From NCBI GenBank assembly GCA_964611275.1, contig CAZSZS010000172.1:1-64000 (forward strand): DNA of 64,000 nucleotides. The letters are read 5' to 3'. The notes beneath the pieces were generated by a model that was not told the origin of the DNA, searched no databases, and saw only the letters and a list, made by a program, of their open reading frames with translations. A program made the translations under genes and the position numbers. This stretch comes from WJMT01 sp964611275 (GTDB lineage: Bacteria > Acidobacteriota > Aminicenantia > Aminicenantales > Aminicenantaceae). Below, piece after piece: positions 61,952-64,000 of this stretch (its first letter is position 1; every line of letters starts with the position of its first letter).

Positions 61952-62944
61952 ATGCCATTTGAAGATATTATAGGCAATGTAAGAGTAAAGAACATTTTGA
62001 AAAGGTCTCTGTTGAGGGGAAGAGTCCCCGGTTCCCTCTTATTCTACGGTCCAAAGGGAGTGGGGAAGAGTGAGACGGCTCTCATTTTCGCAAAAGCCCT
62101 GAACTGCCTCAAAAGGGATGATGACTCCTGTGAGGATTGTTCTTCTTGCAGAGCTATCAATAAAAATGTTTTCCCGGATGTGATAGGGATCAATGCGGAA
62201 AAAGATATCATAAAGATCGACCAGATAAGATTGATCAAAAGAGCGGCGTATTTGAGACCCATGACAGGAAAAAAAAGAGTGTTTATCATTGAGGAAGCGG
62301 AAAAAATGAATGATGAGGCTTCAAATTCCTTGCTTAAAGTCCTTGAAGAACCCCCGTTATTTTCTCATATTGTCCTCACGACTGATAATTTTTTCTCCAT
62401 TCTTCCTACCATAAGGTCAAGATGCCAGACACTGAAGTTTGCACCGGTTTCCAGAAATGATATCCAAAAGGCATTGATAGAGAAAGGGATAGAGGGAGGA
62501 AAAGCAAAAACCATCTCTCTGTTAGTGAAAGGCAGCTTGAAACAAGCGCTGGATTTTGATTGGGATGAGACAGAAGACAAGAGGAAAAAAGCTTTCAAAA
62601 TGTTCTCCTCATTTGTAAAAGGAGGGGAAAAAGCAAATATTTTTAAGAAGTATTCCAGGATGCAGAAAAAGAATTTCGAAGAAAGCATAAATCCTGTATT
62701 AGAGATAATGGCCTCCTTTTGCAGGGATGTGATAGTGATGAAATTGGGTGGCGCTGACCGATTTTTGATAAACCTAGATTACAAACATAAATTAAGTGAG
62801 CTCGAAGAAATTATGGATCTAAAGCAGAGCGTTGATTTCTTAGGAGTCATAGAAGAGTCTCTGCATTTGTTTCAGCAAAATGCCAACAGAAGGGCAATCA
62901 TTAATTCGATGACAATAAATTTAATGGATAAAGAAAATGTCTGA
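61952..62944 (+). CDS. holB: DNA polymerase III delta-prime subunit
   Basis: A 330-residue clamp-loader subunit. MPFEDIIGNVRVKNILKRSL starts the AAA+ domain. LLFYGPKGVGKSETALIFAKAL is a Walker A with an intact Lys. Zinc cysteines lie in CEDCSSCRAI, and SNSLLKVLEEPP and TIRSRCQ (SRC motif) follow. The P-loop is more complete than in many delta-prime proteins, but the gene's size and pairing with ricT favour holB over dnaX. It overlaps ricT by 8 nt. Confidence 0.92.
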   Translation: MPFEDIIGNVRVKNILKRSLLRGRVPGSLLFYGPKGVGKSETALIFAKALNCLKRDDDSCEDCSSCRAINKNVFPDVIGINAEKDIIKIDQIRLIKRAAYLRPMTGKKRVFIIEEAEKMNDEASNSLLKVLEEPPLFSHIVLTTDNFFSILPTIRSRCQTLKFAPVSRNDIQKALIEKGIEGGKAKTISLLVKGSLKQALDFDWDETEDKRKKAFKMFSSFVKGGEKANIFKKYSRMQKKNFEESINPVLEIMASFCRDVIVMKLGGADRFLINLDYKHKLSELEEIMDLKQSVDFLGVIEESLHLFQQNANRRAIINSMTINLMDKENV

Positions 62945-63617
62945 TATTATTTACGTGTTTTCAGATCGTCTGAAAAAAATTCTCCGCGCTGATAAAAACA
63001 ATATGGAGTTAAAAACAGGGGATATCTGTTTGATAGAGTCCTCCCTTGGGGGGGAGCTTGCCATGGTCGTGGATACCCCCGGAAGAGTCAGAGAAAAATC
63101 AGGCGCAAAGCAAGGGGCGTCCAAAGTCATTCGTAAAGCTACGGAAAAGGACAAAGACAAGTTTGCCTGGATGCGAAAAAAGGAGAAAGAAGCCTTTGAT
63201 TTCTGTCTGGAGCGAATCGAAGAACGAAAGCTTCCAATGAAACTTGTGCGCGTGCGGTATTTTTTTAATGAGAAGAAAGGCATTTTTTATTACACAGCGG
63301 ATGGCCGGATCGACTTCAGAGCCCTTGTGAAGGATTTGGCGAAACGCTTTCGGATGAGAATAGAGATGCGTCAGATCGGGGTCAGAGATGAAGCTAAAAT
63401 GATCGGAGGCATCGGAGTTTGCGGGCGCAGGCTGTGCTGTGTCAGTTTTATGAAAAGTTTTGAGCCTGTGACCATACAAAAAGCAAAGAAACAGAATATA
63501 ACCATTAATCCCACAAAGATATCAGGGCTATGCGGCCGGCTTATGTGCTGTCTTGCTTTTGAACAGGAAAGTAAGGGGCGTCTCTACAGCGAAGAAGATG
63601 AGATAGAGGAAGACTGA
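62937..63617 (+). CDS. ricT: PSP1-domain protein RicT/YaaT
   Basis: A 226-residue PSP1 protein. GDICLIESSLGGELAMVVDTPG opens the fold, and the Cys-rich GVCGRRLCCVSFM and LCGRLMCCLAFEQ motifs match YaaT (RicT). In Bacillus, RicT joins RicA and RicF in an Fe-S-containing complex that aids RNase Y. A holB-ricT order is common in bacteria. It ends in an acidic tail. Confidence 0.93.
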   Translation: MSDIIYVFSDRLKKILRADKNNMELKTGDICLIESSLGGELAMVVDTPGRVREKSGAKQGASKVIRKATEKDKDKFAWMRKKEKEAFDFCLERIEERKLPMKLVRVRYFFNEKKGIFYYTADGRIDFRALVKDLAKRFRMRIEMRQIGVRDEAKMIGGIGVCGRRLCCVSFMKSFEPVTIQKAKKQNITINPTKISGLCGRLMCCLAFEQESKGRLYSEEDEIEED

Positions 63618-63621
63618 GGTT

Positions 63622-64000
63622 TTAATTATTATTCTGCCATGTGAACTGGACTTTACTTGAGGCTGAAATCAGTCTTCCCTGGGAAGAGAAGGCTTTGACC
63701 TGCCAGGAATAACTTTTCCCGGGAGTCATCCTTGCTTTGATTTTTTCGGGAAGGGAAATATAGTTGTTTTTGGTTCTTTTTTCCCAGAGAAGTTCATCAT
63801 TATATATAAAGACTTTGTATTCGATATCTTCACCTAAGGCTTCCCATTTGAATTCTGAGGGGATCGCCTCGGATATAAGGGTGATGGAGCCACCTCTGAC
63901 CGCATCATCGCTTACAATAAATTCAGGGGTGTTATGGGTCACGTTCGGAATGATACCGAACACTATGATCAAAACCAGTGCTGCTGTTGCAGCCGCTGAT
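63622..64000 (-). CDS. Membrane-anchored protein, 5' end outside the window
   Basis: An open frame entering from the right edge. It encodes a membrane helix (AAATAALVLIIVFGIIP) and then about 105 residues of a beta-rich extracytoplasmic domain with FKWEALGEDIEYKVFIYND and GKSYSWQVKAFSSQGR, a fibronectin-like pattern. This layout resembles anti-sigma factors or zf-HC2 proteins, whose cytoplasmic part would lie beyond the window, but I cannot confirm it. It converges with ricT with a 4-nt gap. Confidence 0.7.
   Translation of the reverse strand, partial: SAAATAALVLIIVFGIIPNVTHNTPEFIVSDDAVRGGSITLISEAIPSEFKWEALGEDIEYKVFIYNDELLWEKRTKNNYISLPEKIKARMTPGKSYSWQVKAFSSQGRLISASSKVQFTWQNNN

Overview
The window reads as a densely packed, AT-leaning chromosome of a Gram-negative (diderm) bacterium. 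It carries LPS genes (lpxK, an LpxL-type acyltransferase, gmhA, lptE, an LptC/LptA-like protein, lptB) and a complete tolQRAB-pal-cpoB set. It also carries a regulatory PTS with HPr kinase and RapZ, and a VPS10/sortilin-type secreted protein. This mix fits Candidatus Aminicenantes (OP8) or a relative near Acidobacteriota. The taxonomic guess is an inference from gene content only.

Layout: 1-2885 holds an unknown partial gene, a DUF234-type ATPase and a plsC-like acyltransferase. 3012-3578 is gmhA. 3588-9241 is a minus-strand run of flotillin, an aminotransferase fused to a P-loop kinase-like domain, and an ATP-type PEP carboxykinase. 9330-12994 is lpxK-lpxL-rph-uxs. 13121-21411 holds a lipoprotein gene and then, on the minus strand, DUF948-like/ytxH, eno, methylmalonyl-CoA mutase, an M20 peptidase and comEC. 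21517-28968 holds leuS-lptE-holA, rpsT, murJ and dtd. 28965-32781 is ftsY-ribD-ribE-ribBA. 32913-43815 is recJ followed by the lptCA-lptB-rpoN-hpf-ptsN-hprK-rapZ-EIIA-HPr-EI cluster. 43866-49575 holds a cupin, ssb and the Tol-Pal genes. 50147-52179 is a Trk/Ktr potassium uptake pair. 52171-63617 holds an MrfA-like helicase, an alkaline-phosphatase-superfamily enzyme, a short uvrA, the VPS10 protein, holB and ricT. A partial membrane-anchored protein closes the window.

Three things stand out. First, two copies of an intergenic element (22190-22391 and 49615-50049) share imperfect terminal inverted repeats and a conserved core. Each has a long perfect hairpin whose inner stem sequence differs between copies while pairing is kept; the second copy has a different, widespread-type repeat nested inside it. 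Second, an aminotransferase is fused to an HprK/PEPCK-like P-loop domain, next to the PEPCK gene. Third, several genes (ftsY with a perfect TTGACA-17-TATAAT promoter, the M20 peptidase, the DUF948-like gene, plsC, lpxK, tolQ) have the -10 box only 6-12 nt before the start codon and little or no Shine-Dalgarno. Others (pal, rpsT, flotillin, ytxH) have strong Shine-Dalgarno sites. This suggests both leaderless and leadered mRNAs.

No rRNA, tRNA, CRISPR array, insertion sequence with a transposase or replication origin was recognised.
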